Origin: Fimbriimonadales bacterium
GTDB taxonomy: Bacteria; Armatimonadota; Fimbriimonadia; Fimbriimonadales; ATM1
Assembly: GCA_035559795.1 (NCBI GenBank)
Contig: DATMAR010000012.1
Coordinates: 62,001 to 126,000 of the forward strand
Length of the DNA: 64,000 nt
Direction of reading: 5' to 3'
Within the stretch, counting starts at the first letter, position 1, and the number at the start of each line of letters is the position of its first letter. Below, piece by piece: positions 44,134 to 54,621 of the stretch. Position numbers and translations under genes: made by a program. The notes beneath the pieces are model-generated. The model was not told the DNA's origin and ran no database searches. It was given only the letters and a program-made list of their open reading frames with translations.

Positions 44134-44361
44134 TTATTTTTTGCCTCCTTGCTGGGTTTTGCCATACCTGCGGAGGAATTTTTCAACGCGGCCAGCCGAG
44201 TCTACAAGTTTCTGTTGACCGGTGTAGAGGGGGTGGCAATTCGAGCAGATGTCTACTCTGAGTTCTGGCTTCGTAGACATGATAGTAGTAATCGGTCTAT
44301 CGGGCGTACATGCACAATAGACTTTGCACTCGACATATTTGGGATGAATGCCTTGCTTCAT
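44134..44361 (-). CDS. rpmE: 50S ribosomal protein L31
   Basis: This 75-residue protein starts [20 protein letters not shown]. It keeps the zinc-binding cysteines in the CKVYCAC and [14 protein letters not shown] segments, so it is the C+ type. [17 protein letters not shown] is the conserved C-terminal region. It is first in the rpmE-rpmG-rpmF unit on the minus strand. No binding site for a zinc repressor was recognised upstream. Confidence 0.97.
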   Translation of the reverse strand: MKQGIHPKYVECKVYCACTPDRPITTIMSTKPELRVDICSNCHPLYTGQQKLVDSAGRVEKFLRRYGKTQQGGKK

Positions 44362-44447
44362 TAGGAAAATTTATTTTACCTCGAATTAGGGCAGATTTTC
44401 AGGAAGGAGTTTAGTTTGTCACACTGCGCGGCAAGACTACCGTGAAA

Positions 44448-47117
44448 CTACGCGGCTTCCTCGCTGCCTGGAGTTTTTTGATGAAACCGATATCCGGCAC
44501 GCTGGAAAGCCTCTACGAGGTCAATGACGCGCACAGGTTTCGAGAGATAATCGTCTGCGCCTGCAGTTAAACACTTCTCTCGGTCTCCTTGAAGGGCGTG
44601 AGCGGTTATGGCGATAATCCGGGTGGGTTTACGCTTCGTAATATTTTCTCGTCTGCGAATCGCTTGGATTGCACCGTAACCATCCAATTCCGGCATCTGC
44701 ATATCCATGAAGATTACGTCGTAAGCGCTTTTTTCGTAAGCAGCGACAGCCTCGAGGCCATTCGAAGCAGTTTCCACCTCGCATCCCAAGCGGTTCAAAA
44801 TTCGAACAACGACTTTCCGATTTACGATGTTATCTTCTGCGAGAAGAATTTTGAGAGGTTGTTCTGCAACGAATTCCACATCCATATCGTTTGCGTTGGT
44901 TAATGTTTTTTCAGATTTTTTCCCCAACGCTTTCTCGATTGCTTCCTGCAATGAAGAAGTCGTTAGTGGTTTCAGAGCGATTGTCGCTTTATTCTCTCGT
45001 TCGAGTTTGTCTCTACTACAGTTTTCTCCGACAGAACACATGATGACGGCTGGAACGTCGGGAATAGAATATTGGCTTCTAAATTCTCGAAGACTTTCTG
45101 CGATTTCTTCTCCTAAGACGCGCCTATCTATGAGGACGACTTCCGGTAATTTCACAAAAGTGTTGTTCTTATCGATAGAAACAATTTTCGCTCCGAGATA
45201 TTTCAACATAGATTCCGTCGATTCCTGAAGAACATCTAAAGGAGTAAAGATTGCGGCGCGAAGGTTCTCGAAGGGTTTAACTGGTTTGGAAGATTCTTTT
45301 TCTTCGAACGGAAGGATAATCGTGAAAGTGCTGCCTCTTTTCACCTCGCTTTCGACGATGATCGTCCCTTGCATCATCTCCACTAAATTTTTCGCAATCG
45401 TGAGACCGAGTCCTGTACCGCCGTGCCTCCTTCGCAGGGAATCATCGGCTTGCGTAAAACTATCGAAAATATGTTCGATTTGTTCTTTCGGGATCCCGAC
45501 GCCTGTGTCTTTTACAGAAATGCGAGCATGGATGGTTTTGTCATTCAAGCGGATATTTTCCACGCGCACTTGAACGAAGCCTTGTGGAGTGAATTTGATT
45601 GCATTGCTGATGAGGTTGGTCAAAACTTGTTGAATCCTCATCGCGTCTCCGAGCAGAGTGTCTGGCAACGAACAATCTACGATGCTCACTAAATCAATGC
45701 GACTCTCATAGGCATGAATTCCGAAAAGAGATGTGGTGTTTTCGACGACTTCTCGAAGATTGAAAGGTTCTTTCTTTATAGTTACTTTTCCTGCTTCGAT
45801 TTTCGAAAAATCTAATATGTCATTGATAATTCCCATAAGAACTCGCGCACTCGTGTTGATGGTAAGAACGCAATCACGCTGTTCTTCCGTCAAAGGGGTG
45901 CGCATGAGCAATTCGGTCATACCGATAACGCCGTTCATCGGAGTGCGAATTTCGTGACTCATATTCGCTAAAAAGCGCGACTTTGCTTGTGTCGCTTCGA
46001 GGGCTTTATCGCGCGCCTCTTCGAGTTCTTCCTTCTGGCTTTCGAGTAATTTACTTCTTTCTTCTGCCTCTTTTCGCGCGTATTCCAAATTCGACATCGC
46101 GCGCTTTAGTTCTTTTTCGATTTCCTTACGCTCCGCAATTTCTTTCGCTACTTCTGCTCGTTGTTTCAAAAACGTTTGGATCATTTTTGCAAGAGTGCCG
46201 AATTCTGTGACATCATTGCATAACTTATCTACGAGTTTTGCATTTTGTTTCTTCAACGCCTTCGACAAAACTTCGAGTGGAGAACTCACCCAGTAAGTCA
46301 AAGCGATGCAAGCGAGCGTCACGACGAGTGTGGCGAAAATAACGGCTAAAAACAAAGTTTGCGTGTGTGTGATGTTCAAAGCCTCTGTAATCTCGTTTTC
46401 TTTTCGTATGACCAACTGTCCGACATCCTCGCCTTTCCAGTTACGCAAAAAACGGCGGTAAAGAATGGTGGATTCACTTGGGCGCGTGTGTTCTTTGGGG
46501 TTTAAAATCGAGACGTTGCAATCGAGATATTGCGAGAGGTCTTTTCGATACGCCGCATTCCAAAGTCTTCCAATAAATACATAGCCGGATAGGTTTCCGT
46601 TCCTCGAATTATTACTATCGTTCCTCAAGGCACTTGCATGGATTTCCCATACATGTCCAGAACTATCATCGAAAAAATGTATCGTGGTGTTGGCTTTGAG
46701 GAGTTTAAATAATTGCGAGTTTAAAGAGGACTTTGGAGCATACTCTTTATTCGTTTCGGGTTCGTATCGAGCTAATACGATTTTCGAATTCTTATCCAAA
46801 ATCCACAAAAGATTCGCTTTATATCTAAGTAGAGCACTGTCCGAAATGATAGCGGCTTTTTTATGATCACCTTCGGTTATTGCGTTCTGCAAATCACTCC
46901 AAAGCGTATGCTGTTGAAGGAACTCGGAGAAGGACGCGTCTTGTATATGCAAAATAGATTCGCAATATCGTTGGAATTCTCGAGTGAGTTTCGATTGGAG
47001 GGACTCGACTTGCTCGTTTTCCACGGTGTCATAGTTATATATCGCACCGACCCAAGCTGAGGCGACGACGGTTATGACTAAAAGAACCCGATTCCTTACG
47101 TTCATGTTGATTTTCAT
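44448..47117 (-). CDS. Hybrid histidine kinase with CHASE4-like sensor and two receivers
   Basis: This membrane hybrid kinase of about 889 residues has a first helix near residues 8-22, a periplasmic CHASE4-like sensor ([11 protein letters not shown] and [18 protein letters not shown]) and a second helix near 270-290. A HAMP and coiled-coil linker follows. The HisKA phosphorylation site is [18 protein letters not shown]. The ATPase domain shows [24 protein letters not shown] and [16 protein letters not shown]. The first receiver (about 640-750) lacks the usual acidic pair and looks degenerate. The second (about 770-880) has LLAEDN and [13 protein letters not shown]. The frame opens at 47147, but the ATG at 47117 better fits a membrane-protein start. 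No regulator is adjacent. Confidence 0.92.
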   Translation of the reverse strand: MKINMNVRNRVLLVITVVASAWVGAIYNYDTVENEQVESLQSKLTREFQRYCESILHIQDASFSEFLQQHTLWSDLQNAITEGDHKKAAIISDSALLRYKANLLWILDKNSKIVLARYEPETNKEYAPKSSLNSQLFKLLKANTTIHFFDDSSGHVWEIHASALRNDSNNSRNGNLSGYVFIGRLWNAAYRKDLSQYLDCNVSILNPKEHTRPSESTILYRRFLRNWKGEDVGQLVIRKENEITEALNITHTQTLFLAVIFATLVVTLACIALTYWVSSPLEVLSKALKKQNAKLVDKLCNDVTEFGTLAKMIQTFLKQRAEVAKEIAERKEIEKELKRAMSNLEYARKEAEERSKLLESQKEELEEARDKALEATQAKSRFLANMSHEIRTPMNGVIGMTELLMRTPLTEEQRDCVLTINTSARVLMGIINDILDFSKIEAGKVTIKKEPFNLREVVENTTSLFGIHAYESRIDLVSIVDCSLPDTLLGDAMRIQQVLTNLISNAIKFTPQGFVQVRVENIRLNDKTIHARISVKDTGVGIPKEQIEHIFDSFTQADDSLRRRHGGTGLGLTIAKNLVEMMQGTIIVESEVKRGSTFTIILPFEEKESSKPVKPFENLRAAIFTPLDVLQESTESMLKYLGAKIVSIDKNNTFVKLPEVVLIDRRVLGEEIAESLREFRSQYSIPDVPAVIMCSVGENCSRDKLERENKATIALKPLTTSSLQEAIEKALGKKSEKTLTNANDMDVEFVAEQPLKILLAEDNIVNRKVVVRILNRLGCEVETASNGLEAVAAYEKSAYDVIFMDMQMPELDGYGAIQAIRRRENITKRKPTRIIAITAHALQGDREKCLTAGADDYLSKPVRVIDLVEAFQRAGYRFHQKTPGSEEAA

Positions 47118-47275
47118 AGCCCGTTTTTTTTCCCACCTTTCAGGCACGAAAAGCCTCGCTAAGACACCCTATAAGTGGATTGTTGGAAATTAGGGCTCTC
47201 TTTTGAAGGAAAATCCGCTTCTTCTGCCCTGTTTTCTCATTCTCAGGAGCCGTCCATCGAGCGGTGGCTACGGGA

Positions 47276-50200
47276 TCAGCGGATATTGAAGTATTTAGCT
47301 TCAGGGTGGTGGAGGATGATGGCGCTGGTGCTCTGTTCGGGGACGAGCATAAATTCTTCTGTCAGTTCCACCCCGATTCGCTCTGGTTCGAGGAGTTCGA
47401 AAAGGAGTTTTTGGTCTTCGAGATTCGGGCAAGCAGGATAGCCGAAAGAGTAGCGACAGCCTCGATACTTGGCGCTGAAAATCAATTTCATATCCTTCGG
47501 GTCTTCATCGGCAATCCCCCATTCTTCACGAATTCGCTTATGCCAATACTCTGCGAGCGCTTCGGCAGTTTCCACTCCAAGTCCGTGCACGAATAAATAT
47601 TCACGATAATCACCTTTTGCGAAAAGTTCTTTTTCGATTCTCGTAATTTCAGGTCCGACCGTAACGAGATGGAATGCAACGTAGTCCATCACGTTCGACT
47701 CCACCGGAGCGACGAAATCAGCGATGCACAGGCGTCGTTCCGTTTTTTGACGAGGAAATCGAAATCTCGCGCGCTCTTCGGCGAGATTTTCATCGTAAAT
47801 GATAATTTCGTTTCCGCAGGATTTAGCAGGGAAATAACCATAAACGACTTTAGGCTCGAAGACATGAGCGAATTCACGTTTCAGACGTTCGAAGTGGGGT
47901 TTCGCTTGTTCTTCCAAATAGCGATGGAATTCGATGTTGTCCATTTCTTTGGGTCTTCGGAAACTCCATTGTCCACGGAATAGAGCAACTTCATTGATGA
48001 AAGGGAACACATCGAAGATGTCAATGTTCGTTACCACACGACTTCCGGTAAAAGGAGGCACGGGGGGGTCGGAAACGGGTCGGATGTCGCTTTTTTCACC
48101 TTGGAATTCATAGAGTTCGGGGTCGGTATCCGGCAAGCGATGGCTGGTTACTCGAACGAAGGGAGTCTCTTCCCGCAGTTTCGTTTTCTCACAAGTCGAA
48201 GCGTGTTCTTTTTGTGTTAGGGTTTCCATGAGGCGCAAACCTTCGAAAGCGTCCTGTGCGTAATAAACGTCTCCTTTATAGAGTGAGCGCAGGTCTCGTT
48301 CCACATAAGCGCGCGTAAGTGCAGCCCCCCCTAAAATCACCGGATAACGATGTACGCCTCTCGCATTCATCTCCAAAAGGTTATCCCTCATCACCAGTGT
48401 GCTTTTTACGAGAAGTCCGCTCATGCCGATGACTTGAACGTTATTCGTTTCTGCCTCGGATAAAATGTTATTGATAGGCTGTTTGATGCCGATGTTCACG
48501 ACTCTATATCCGTTGTTGCTCAAAATAATGTCGACTAAGTTTTTGCCGATATCATGGACGTCTCCGGCAACCGTTGCGAGCAATATCGAACCTTTCTCGA
48601 TTCCTTGCACCTTCTCCATATAGGGTTCTAAAAAACTTACGGCAGCCTTCATCACTTCTGCACTTTGTAGTACGAAGGGAAGTTGCATTTTTCCTTCACC
48701 GAACAATTCGCCCACCGTTTTCATCCCATCGAGGAGGATTTCGTTGATAATTTTCAGTGGCTCGTATTTTTCGAGGGCTTCCTTCAGATTCTTTTCGAGA
48801 TTCTTTTTATTGCCATCGATAATATGTCTTTTCAAGCGTTCTTCGACGGGAAGTAATTCTAATTCCTCGCCGATTGGGGACGAAGTCTGCAGTGTTTCGA
48901 AACGCGACATAAAGTCGCTTAGCGGATCGAAATCCGAAGTTCTTTCATTGAAAACTAACTTCCTCGCACTTTCCCAAATTTCTGGAGGGACGCGATTCTG
49001 CGGAAGAATTTTGCCCGCATGGACAATCGCGCTCGTGAGACCCGCTTCGATAGCATAATGCAGAAATACAGAATTGAGAACATGACGCGCCGCTGGTTTC
49101 AATCCGAAAGAGATATTGCTGATTCCTAATATCGTATTTACTCGGGGATGACGGGATTTGAGTTCTCGAATCGCTTCGAGGGTTTCCACGCCAGCATTGC
49201 GAAATTCTTCGTCTCCGGAACCCAGCGTAAAAGTCAAACAATCTATAAAAACGTCTTCGTCTTGCAATCCATACGCGCGCGTTTGTTGTAAGATTCGTTC
49301 AGCGACTGCGATTTTTTTCTCGCGAGTCTTCGCCATACCCTCTTCGTCTATCGTAAGCCCGACGACAGCAGTGCCGTATTTACGACAAAGAGAGAGGGTT
49401 TCGTTAAGTCTTTTTCCGCCGTCTTCGAAATGTATCGAATTGATAATCGCTTTACCGGGAATGAGTTTGCATGCCGTTTCTGCAACAGGGAATTCTGTCG
49501 TATCAATCATCAAAGGAATAGTGACTTGCGTTGTGTATCGTTGCAATAGCCTTCGCATATCTTCCACTTCGTCCCTTCCGACATACGCAACACACACGTC
49601 GAGCACATGTGCACCTTCGTTCTCTTGTTCGCGAGCAATAGAGACGAGTTCGTCGAAGTTTTCTTGCGCAAGGGCTTCACGAAAGGCTTTGCTTCCATTC
49701 GCATTCGTTCTCTCGCCTACGATGAGAAAACTCGGAGATTGATCATAGGGTTGGAATTGATAGAGGGAAGAACAACCTACTAGTTTCTGCGGTTTTCGTT
49801 TCGCTTTTGTTAAAATTTTTACTTCCTTCGCGACGGCTCGAATATGTTCAGGTGTCGTCCCGCAACACCCCCCCACGATGTCGACTCCTAACTCAGCGAC
49901 GAAACGGCGGTGATACTCCGACAATTCTTCGGGAGACAAGGGATATACGCTACGATTGTTTTCGACTATCGGCAACCCGGCATTGGGCTGCACGGAAATG
50001 AAACGTGTGCAAAACTGAGAAAGAAAGCGCACATGAGGCTGCATATGTTCGGGTCCTGTAGCGCAATTTATGCCTATGCCTGTAACTTCTGGAAAGGCTT
50101 CGAGGAAATTGATGGCAGCGCCAATTTCCGTGCCGAGAAGCATCGTTCCGTTTTGTTCGATAGTAACTTGCACAAAGAGGGGGGCATGGATTCCGGTTTG

Positions 50201-50725
50201 TTTCATCGCGCGCAAAGCACCGACGACTGCCGCCTTCGTTTGTAGGAGATCTTGACAAGTTTCGATAAGAAGTGCATCGACCCCCCCTGCGAGTAAGGAA
50301 CGAAAAGCACGGAAATAGCCATCTTCCATTTCGTCGAAGGAGATTTGGTTGAGCGTTACTAACTTCGTGCCAGGACCTATCGCACCGAAAACGAATGCGC
50401 CGAATGAATCGGCTACCTTACGCGCATTTTCTGCAGCGGCTTGGGTGATTTCTTCTAGGCGATGACCAATACCGTATTCCTCTAAAACCCAGGGCAGTGC
50501 TCCGAACGTGTTCGTTTCTATGATGTCTGCGCCTGCTTCGAGATAATTTTTATGAATGTTTTGAATGACATCCGGTTTCGTCACATTGAGAATTTCGTTG
50601 CATCCTTCGAAGCCTGAGAAATCTTGTGCGCTGAGTTCGCACGCTTGAATCTGCGTGCCCATCGCGCCGTCACAGATGAGCACACGTTCGTGAAGAGCAT
50701 CTAAGAATCGCCTGTCTTTTGTCAA
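47276..50725 (-). CDS. metH: Cobalamin-dependent methionine synthase
   Basis: This 1149-residue enzyme transfers the methyl of 5-methyltetrahydrofolate to homocysteine via B12. Its homocysteine domain (about 1-310) starts LICDGAMGTQIQA and holds the zinc cysteines in GINCATGPEHM and VGGCCGTTPEH. The pterin domain (about 330-590) has IVGERTNANGSKAFREAL. The cap and B12 domains (about 630-870) have VAGDVHDIGKNLV, whose His is the lower cobalt ligand. The C-terminal activation domain ends YSFGYPACPNLEDQ, where reductive reactivation by SAM occurs. The start is TTG at 50725. It follows a membrane spermidine-synthase-like gene by 24 bases, leaving no room for a B12 riboswitch. Confidence 0.97.
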   Translation of the reverse strand: MTKDRRFLDALHERVLICDGAMGTQIQACELSAQDFSGFEGCNEILNVTKPDVIQNIHKNYLEAGADIIETNTFGALPWVLEEYGIGHRLEEITQAAAENARKVADSFGAFVFGAIGPGTKLVTLNQISFDEMEDGYFRAFRSLLAGGVDALLIETCQDLLQTKAAVVGALRAMKQTGIHAPLFVQVTIEQNGTMLLGTEIGAAINFLEAFPEVTGIGINCATGPEHMQPHVRFLSQFCTRFISVQPNAGLPIVENNRSVYPLSPEELSEYHRRFVAELGVDIVGGCCGTTPEHIRAVAKEVKILTKAKRKPQKLVGCSSLYQFQPYDQSPSFLIVGERTNANGSKAFREALAQENFDELVSIAREQENEGAHVLDVCVAYVGRDEVEDMRRLLQRYTTQVTIPLMIDTTEFPVAETACKLIPGKAIINSIHFEDGGKRLNETLSLCRKYGTAVVGLTIDEEGMAKTREKKIAVAERILQQTRAYGLQDEDVFIDCLTFTLGSGDEEFRNAGVETLEAIRELKSRHPRVNTILGISNISFGLKPAARHVLNSVFLHYAIEAGLTSAIVHAGKILPQNRVPPEIWESARKLVFNERTSDFDPLSDFMSRFETLQTSSPIGEELELLPVEERLKRHIIDGNKKNLEKNLKEALEKYEPLKIINEILLDGMKTVGELFGEGKMQLPFVLQSAEVMKAAVSFLEPYMEKVQGIEKGSILLATVAGDVHDIGKNLVDIILSNNGYRVVNIGIKQPINNILSEAETNNVQVIGMSGLLVKSTLVMRDNLLEMNARGVHRYPVILGGAALTRAYVERDLRSLYKGDVYYAQDAFEGLRLMETLTQKEHASTCEKTKLREETPFVRVTSHRLPDTDPELYEFQGEKSDIRPVSDPPVPPFTGSRVVTNIDIFDVFPFINEVALFRGQWSFRRPKEMDNIEFHRYLEEQAKPHFERLKREFAHVFEPKVVYGYFPAKSCGNEIIIYDENLAEERARFRFPRQKTERRLCIADFVAPVESNVMDYVAFHLVTVGPEITRIEKELFAKGDYREYLFVHGLGVETAEALAEYWHKRIREEWGIADEDPKDMKLIFSAKYRGCRYSFGYPACPNLEDQKLLFELLEPERIGVELTEEFMLVPEQSTSAIILHHPEAKYFNIR

Positions 50726-50749
50726 CTTTGTCGTTGTTAATTATGGCAT

Positions 50750-53017
50750 TTACAGAAACTTGGGGAGTTTTTTGAAAACGCTCAAGATATGGGAATAATC
50801 GTCTGTCCAAACTCGAGCACCTCTATCGGGAAGAACTCGTTCCCATTCTGGTTTTATCGCGAGAGAGCCCAAATCGCTTTCCTTTCTCGCCAAAAGCACC
50901 CAGCGGGAGGCAAGTTTGCCTTCTATCTGTTCCTCGTCGGTAAGAAAACTGTCTATACGCAGTCTGCAAACCAGTCCGAGTGAATCCGCAATACCCGCGA
51001 GAACAGGACTCAACTCGAGATAACGATTCGAAATGTGAAAAGCCAAAATCCCCCCCTCTTCCAATTTCGTGAGATACATTTCTACCGCCTCTTTCGTAAT
51101 TAAATGCACGGGGATAGAGTCGGAGTTGAAAGCATCGAGAACGATGATTCCGAAACGATGTGGGGGCTCTTTCATCAGTGTAATTCGTGCGTCTCCTAAA
51201 ACGATCTTGTATTTCGCTTTGCAATCTTGCAGATAGGTGAACAATTTCGGGTTCTCCGCGATTCTCACGACCTCTTCGTCTATTTCGAAGAAAGTAACGT
51301 TCTGGCCTGGATTTGCATAAGCGGCTAAAGAGCCAGTTCCCAATCCCACCAATGCGATGTTCTTTTTTTGCTTCGGCCCGCTGAATTCCAAAAACACCTG
51401 TCCGATCGGTCCCGTAGGGTGATAGTAAGTGAGTGGCTTGTATCGTTCATCGGGCAACATAGATTGTCTTCCGTGCACGGTGTTTCCATGAACGAGAGTG
51501 TGAAATCTTCCTGCGTTGCTGCTCAAAACTCTATGAACGCCGAAAAAGCTCCTATCGCTGTAAAGGACGCGCCCCCCCGCTCCTATTGCGAGAATCGAAG
51601 CTGCCAGGAACAACGACCCTAGGGAAAGAGCGAAACGCGGAATTCTGTCTATCGCAAAAAAGCATAATAGAACAGGAATTCCCAATGTGAATAGTGTCCG
51701 CGCAGTTCCATAATCGAGCCTCAAAGCACCGGCGATAACAGCAGCGAGAATGGCTAAAGAACCCACCAGCAAAGGATATAGAGCATCTGTAATGGTGTAA
51801 CTCGCCTTTTCCCCATTGGAAGGGCGTAAGAAACACGCTAATACCAGCGCAAGCGGATATTCTGCAAGGGTTTTGAAAATATAGGGAGCGACAATCGCAT
51901 TGAATGCCCCCCCTAAAGCACCTCCGAGAGCAATCCACAAATAAAACGAAGTAAGATACTGCGTTCGAGGCCTCGAGCGTGCCAATTCCGAATGGCACAT
52001 CAACGCAGCCAAGAAAAACACCAATAAATGGAGTGCGAGCAAAAGCCACATAGGTTCTGCCGCCTCGAAGATGATCACCATGGAGAGCGGAGCGATGAGA
52101 AGTGCATACCACCTTCCCAATTTCGTTGTAGAAATGCGGAACCGTCTCGAAAATGCAAGAATAAAAGTGAACAAATAAAGTGCAAGGGGAATGACCCATA
52201 GCAAAGGCATAGGCGTAATATTCGTCGTGAGATACGAGGTAACTCCCAAAAGCATGCTAGACGGTACGAAACTCAAAGCGAGCCATCTGAAGATTTGGTA
52301 TTTTCCATCAGCATTCGTGTGGGGAAGGGAAGTGGGGTTAACGCCTTCAGCACTTTCGTCGGAAAAAAGAGGGGGCGTCTCATGGTTTTCATTTCTTTGT
52401 CGTCTAAATACAACCAAAGCGCATAAGAAAATAAAAAGAGCCAAAACTTTGTAACCGTTTGCCCATATTAGATTTTGTTGCGTAAGTGTGGTGACGGGCT
52501 CTAAAAGAATGGGATAACTCAGAAGCGCAAGCATGCTTCCTAAGTTACTTGCGACATATAGGAAATAGGGGTCGCCTGCTTCGGGATGGGATGTTCGCGC
52601 GAACCATTTCTGTAATAGCGGAGCGCTCGCCGCAGCGAGAAAGAAAGAAGGACCGACATTTATCGTCAACAACGAAAGTAAATACAAGACTTCTTTACCC
52701 TCACCAGAATAAGAGCCCCTTTGAAAAGAGAAGGGAAGAAATAAGACGATTACGACAGCAAGCAATACTATATGAACTAACGTCTGCAAACGTGTTCCCA
52801 AAACCTTCGGTGCCCAATGTGCATACGCGTAACCGAAAAGCAAAGCGCATTGAAAAAACAAGATAGATGCCGTCCAAACCGCTGGTGAACCTCCGAAAAG
52901 CGGCAAAATCATTTTAGCGACCATAGGCTGAACGAGAAAAATCAAACCCGCGCTAAGGAATAAAGTAATCGAAAAAAGGAACAGCAAAATATCCAAACCC
53001 GAGCTTCTTTTCTTCAT
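50750..53017 (-). CDS. Integral-membrane spermidine/polyamine synthase-like protein
   Basis: This 755-residue protein has about 14 membrane helices in the first roughly 470 residues (beginning FLFSITLFLSAGLIFLVQPM). A Rossmann methyltransferase-like aminopropyltransferase domain follows (about 500-755), with IALVGLGTGSLAAYANPGQN, VTFFEIDEEVVRIAEN, VLGDARITLMKE and VLDAFNSDSIPVHLITKEAV. These are the dcSAM-binding and catalytic-loop segments of spermidine synthases. In related fused proteins the membrane half is unassigned and polyamine activity is unproven. It overlaps the rqcH-like gene by four bases upstream and precedes metH, so SAM metabolism may link it to metH. That link is inference. 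Confidence 0.85.
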   Translation of the reverse strand: MKKRSSGLDILLFLFSITLFLSAGLIFLVQPMVAKMILPLFGGSPAVWTASILFFQCALLFGYAYAHWAPKVLGTRLQTLVHIVLLAVVIVLFLPFSFQRGSYSGEGKEVLYLLSLLTINVGPSFFLAAASAPLLQKWFARTSHPEAGDPYFLYVASNLGSMLALLSYPILLEPVTTLTQQNLIWANGYKVLALFIFLCALVVFRRQRNENHETPPLFSDESAEGVNPTSLPHTNADGKYQIFRWLALSFVPSSMLLGVTSYLTTNITPMPLLWVIPLALYLFTFILAFSRRFRISTTKLGRWYALLIAPLSMVIIFEAAEPMWLLLALHLLVFFLAALMCHSELARSRPRTQYLTSFYLWIALGGALGGAFNAIVAPYIFKTLAEYPLALVLACFLRPSNGEKASYTITDALYPLLVGSLAILAAVIAGALRLDYGTARTLFTLGIPVLLCFFAIDRIPRFALSLGSLFLAASILAIGAGGRVLYSDRSFFGVHRVLSSNAGRFHTLVHGNTVHGRQSMLPDERYKPLTYYHPTGPIGQVFLEFSGPKQKKNIALVGLGTGSLAAYANPGQNVTFFEIDEEVVRIAENPKLFTYLQDCKAKYKIVLGDARITLMKEPPHRFGIIVLDAFNSDSIPVHLITKEAVEMYLTKLEEGGILAFHISNRYLELSPVLAGIADSLGLVCRLRIDSFLTDEEQIEGKLASRWVLLARKESDLGSLAIKPEWERVLPDRGARVWTDDYSHILSVFKKLPKFL

Positions 53018-54579
53018 GAATTATCGAGATTTTGTATGAATAGAGTTTTTTCGTTTTGATAGGTTACTTCTCCAGCAGAACTACCGCGAGGTTTCCGCAC
53101 GTATTTCGCAAGCGTGTAATCCACGGGAACATGTCGAGAATGTTTTTGCACGCTGGTTTTTGCTGCGATTCGTGCAGCAAAGTGCAATGCGTCTTTTTGC
53201 ACACGTTCTGGATGATTACCCGTCTGGAGAACCACATGCGCACCAGAATGACCCCTAACATGAAGCCAATAATCGTTCGGTTTCGCCACTCGAGTCGTCA
53301 AGTAATCATTCGCCTCGGCATTTTCACCCCACAGCACGACGAACCCCCCAGGTGCTTCAATTTTGCGAATTTTGTGTCCCTCGAATGGCTTTTCTTCAGC
53401 CCTTTTCGCTGGCGTGGGTTCACGAAGCCAACCGTTCGTTTTCGCAGTGTTTTCTATGGAATCCAAAATCTTGGTGTCTCCTGTCATTTGTAAGTTTTCG
53501 AGTTCCGAAAGAAGTTTCGAAATCTTCGAAAGCTCCGATTGTTTTATTTCACGAAGGCGCAAAATGGATTGGCGATTCTTTTTGGCTTTCTTCGCTTTTT
53601 TGAATAAGTTTTCGGCGTTTTCTATTGGAGACACTTTCGGGTCCAAAGAAATTTCTATAGGATTGCCTTCGAAATCTTCCAGCGTAACACTTTCAACACC
53701 GGGGGGGATACGATGCGAATGAGCGAGAAGGATTTCTCCTTGCCGTTGCCAATCTTCGAATTTCGAAGAGGACTCCAATTCTGCTTCGATTTCTTTTAGT
53801 GCCTCGCACCGTTTTTTCAATGCTTTCTCGAGCTGAGATTTTAACGTCCGAACTCTTTCCTCGTAACGAATCTTGGGTTCTTCACTCCGAGCAAAATTTT
53901 CGAGTGCCAAACTCAAAGAAGACATCGGAATCGCTTTTTCCTTTTCGAGTTGAACAGGGGCGAACGGATATGCACCTCGTCCTTGGATGAGAACCGGAGG
54001 ACCTTCTCGGAATTTGCGCAGCACCTCGTCTTTTCCAGATAGTTCTATTTCACGAAGCAAAAAGGGCGACAAACCTTTTCCGGTGCGAAATGCTTCTTCT
54101 ATGTCGCTCTTTATAGGTGGAGCGAGAACGAATGCCCCCCCACGTGTTCTTTTTCTTGTTTTGCGAAACAATTCTGCAATTTTGCCTTCCGGAGAGACTA
54201 AAAGAATGTTGGAATGAGTACCAAAAAATTCGCAGATGACACTCCAAACACCACTCGCTTTTCCGATCTCGATAATCAAAATACGGTCGAAGCCATGTTG
54301 GCGAATCGATAGGATTTTGCCTCCTTCTATGCGCTGGCGAAAAGAAGGGAAGAAAGATGAAGCGCTCTCTTCTGTCTTTGGACGACAAGAAAGCACGTGG
54401 CACCGGAATAAGCGAGGATGACAAGTAAAGATAAGATGTGCGTCATACCCTTCGCGAACTATCCTGAACACGAAGCCATTTTTGCCGAACGGAAATATCC
54501 GGCGAAGGATCCCTCCGACCGCAGGTTGCATTTCCGCTGCGATTTTCGCTAAACAAAGGCTATCGAAGGGAATTTCCAT
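53014..54579 (-). CDS. rqcH: Rqc2/RqcH-like NFACT protein (ribosome-associated quality control)
   Basis: This 521-residue NFACT-family protein recruits alanyl-tRNA to stalled 50S subunits to add C-terminal alanine tails. The NFACT-N region holds MEIPFDSLCLAKIAAEMQPA and FRIVREGYDAHLIFTCHPRL. A long coiled coil follows (about 230-370). The C-terminal NFACT-R domain has NDYLTTRVAKPNDYWLHVRG, SGAHVVLQTG and DYTLAKYVRKPRGSSAGEVT. The old name is fibronectin-binding protein, but RqcH is the better reading. It is divergent from ilvE by 42 bases and is the first gene of the unit with the membrane spermidine-synthase-like gene and metH. Confidence 0.9.
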   Translation of the reverse strand: MEIPFDSLCLAKIAAEMQPAVGGILRRIFPFGKNGFVFRIVREGYDAHLIFTCHPRLFRCHVLSCRPKTEESASSFFPSFRQRIEGGKILSIRQHGFDRILIIEIGKASGVWSVICEFFGTHSNILLVSPEGKIAELFRKTRKRTRGGAFVLAPPIKSDIEEAFRTGKGLSPFLLREIELSGKDEVLRKFREGPPVLIQGRGAYPFAPVQLEKEKAIPMSSLSLALENFARSEEPKIRYEERVRTLKSQLEKALKKRCEALKEIEAELESSSKFEDWQRQGEILLAHSHRIPPGVESVTLEDFEGNPIEISLDPKVSPIENAENLFKKAKKAKKNRQSILRLREIKQSELSKISKLLSELENLQMTGDTKILDSIENTAKTNGWLREPTPAKRAEEKPFEGHKIRKIEAPGGFVVLWGENAEANDYLTTRVAKPNDYWLHVRGHSGAHVVLQTGNHPERVQKDALHFAARIAAKTSVQKHSRHVPVDYTLAKYVRKPRGSSAGEVTYQNEKTLFIQNLDNS

Positions 54580-54621
54580 CTAGGATTTATCTACCTCGGG
54601 AAGTAAAGGTAAGATTTTAGT

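Noticed and set aside
49158-49742. 194-codon plus-strand frame inside metH
   Set aside because: Antisense shadow of a strongly conserved gene. Ser/Thr-rich composition without any motif.
50726-50749. Cobalamin riboswitch upstream of metH
   Set aside because: Only 24 bases separate metH from the upstream gene, with no B12-box-like sequence.
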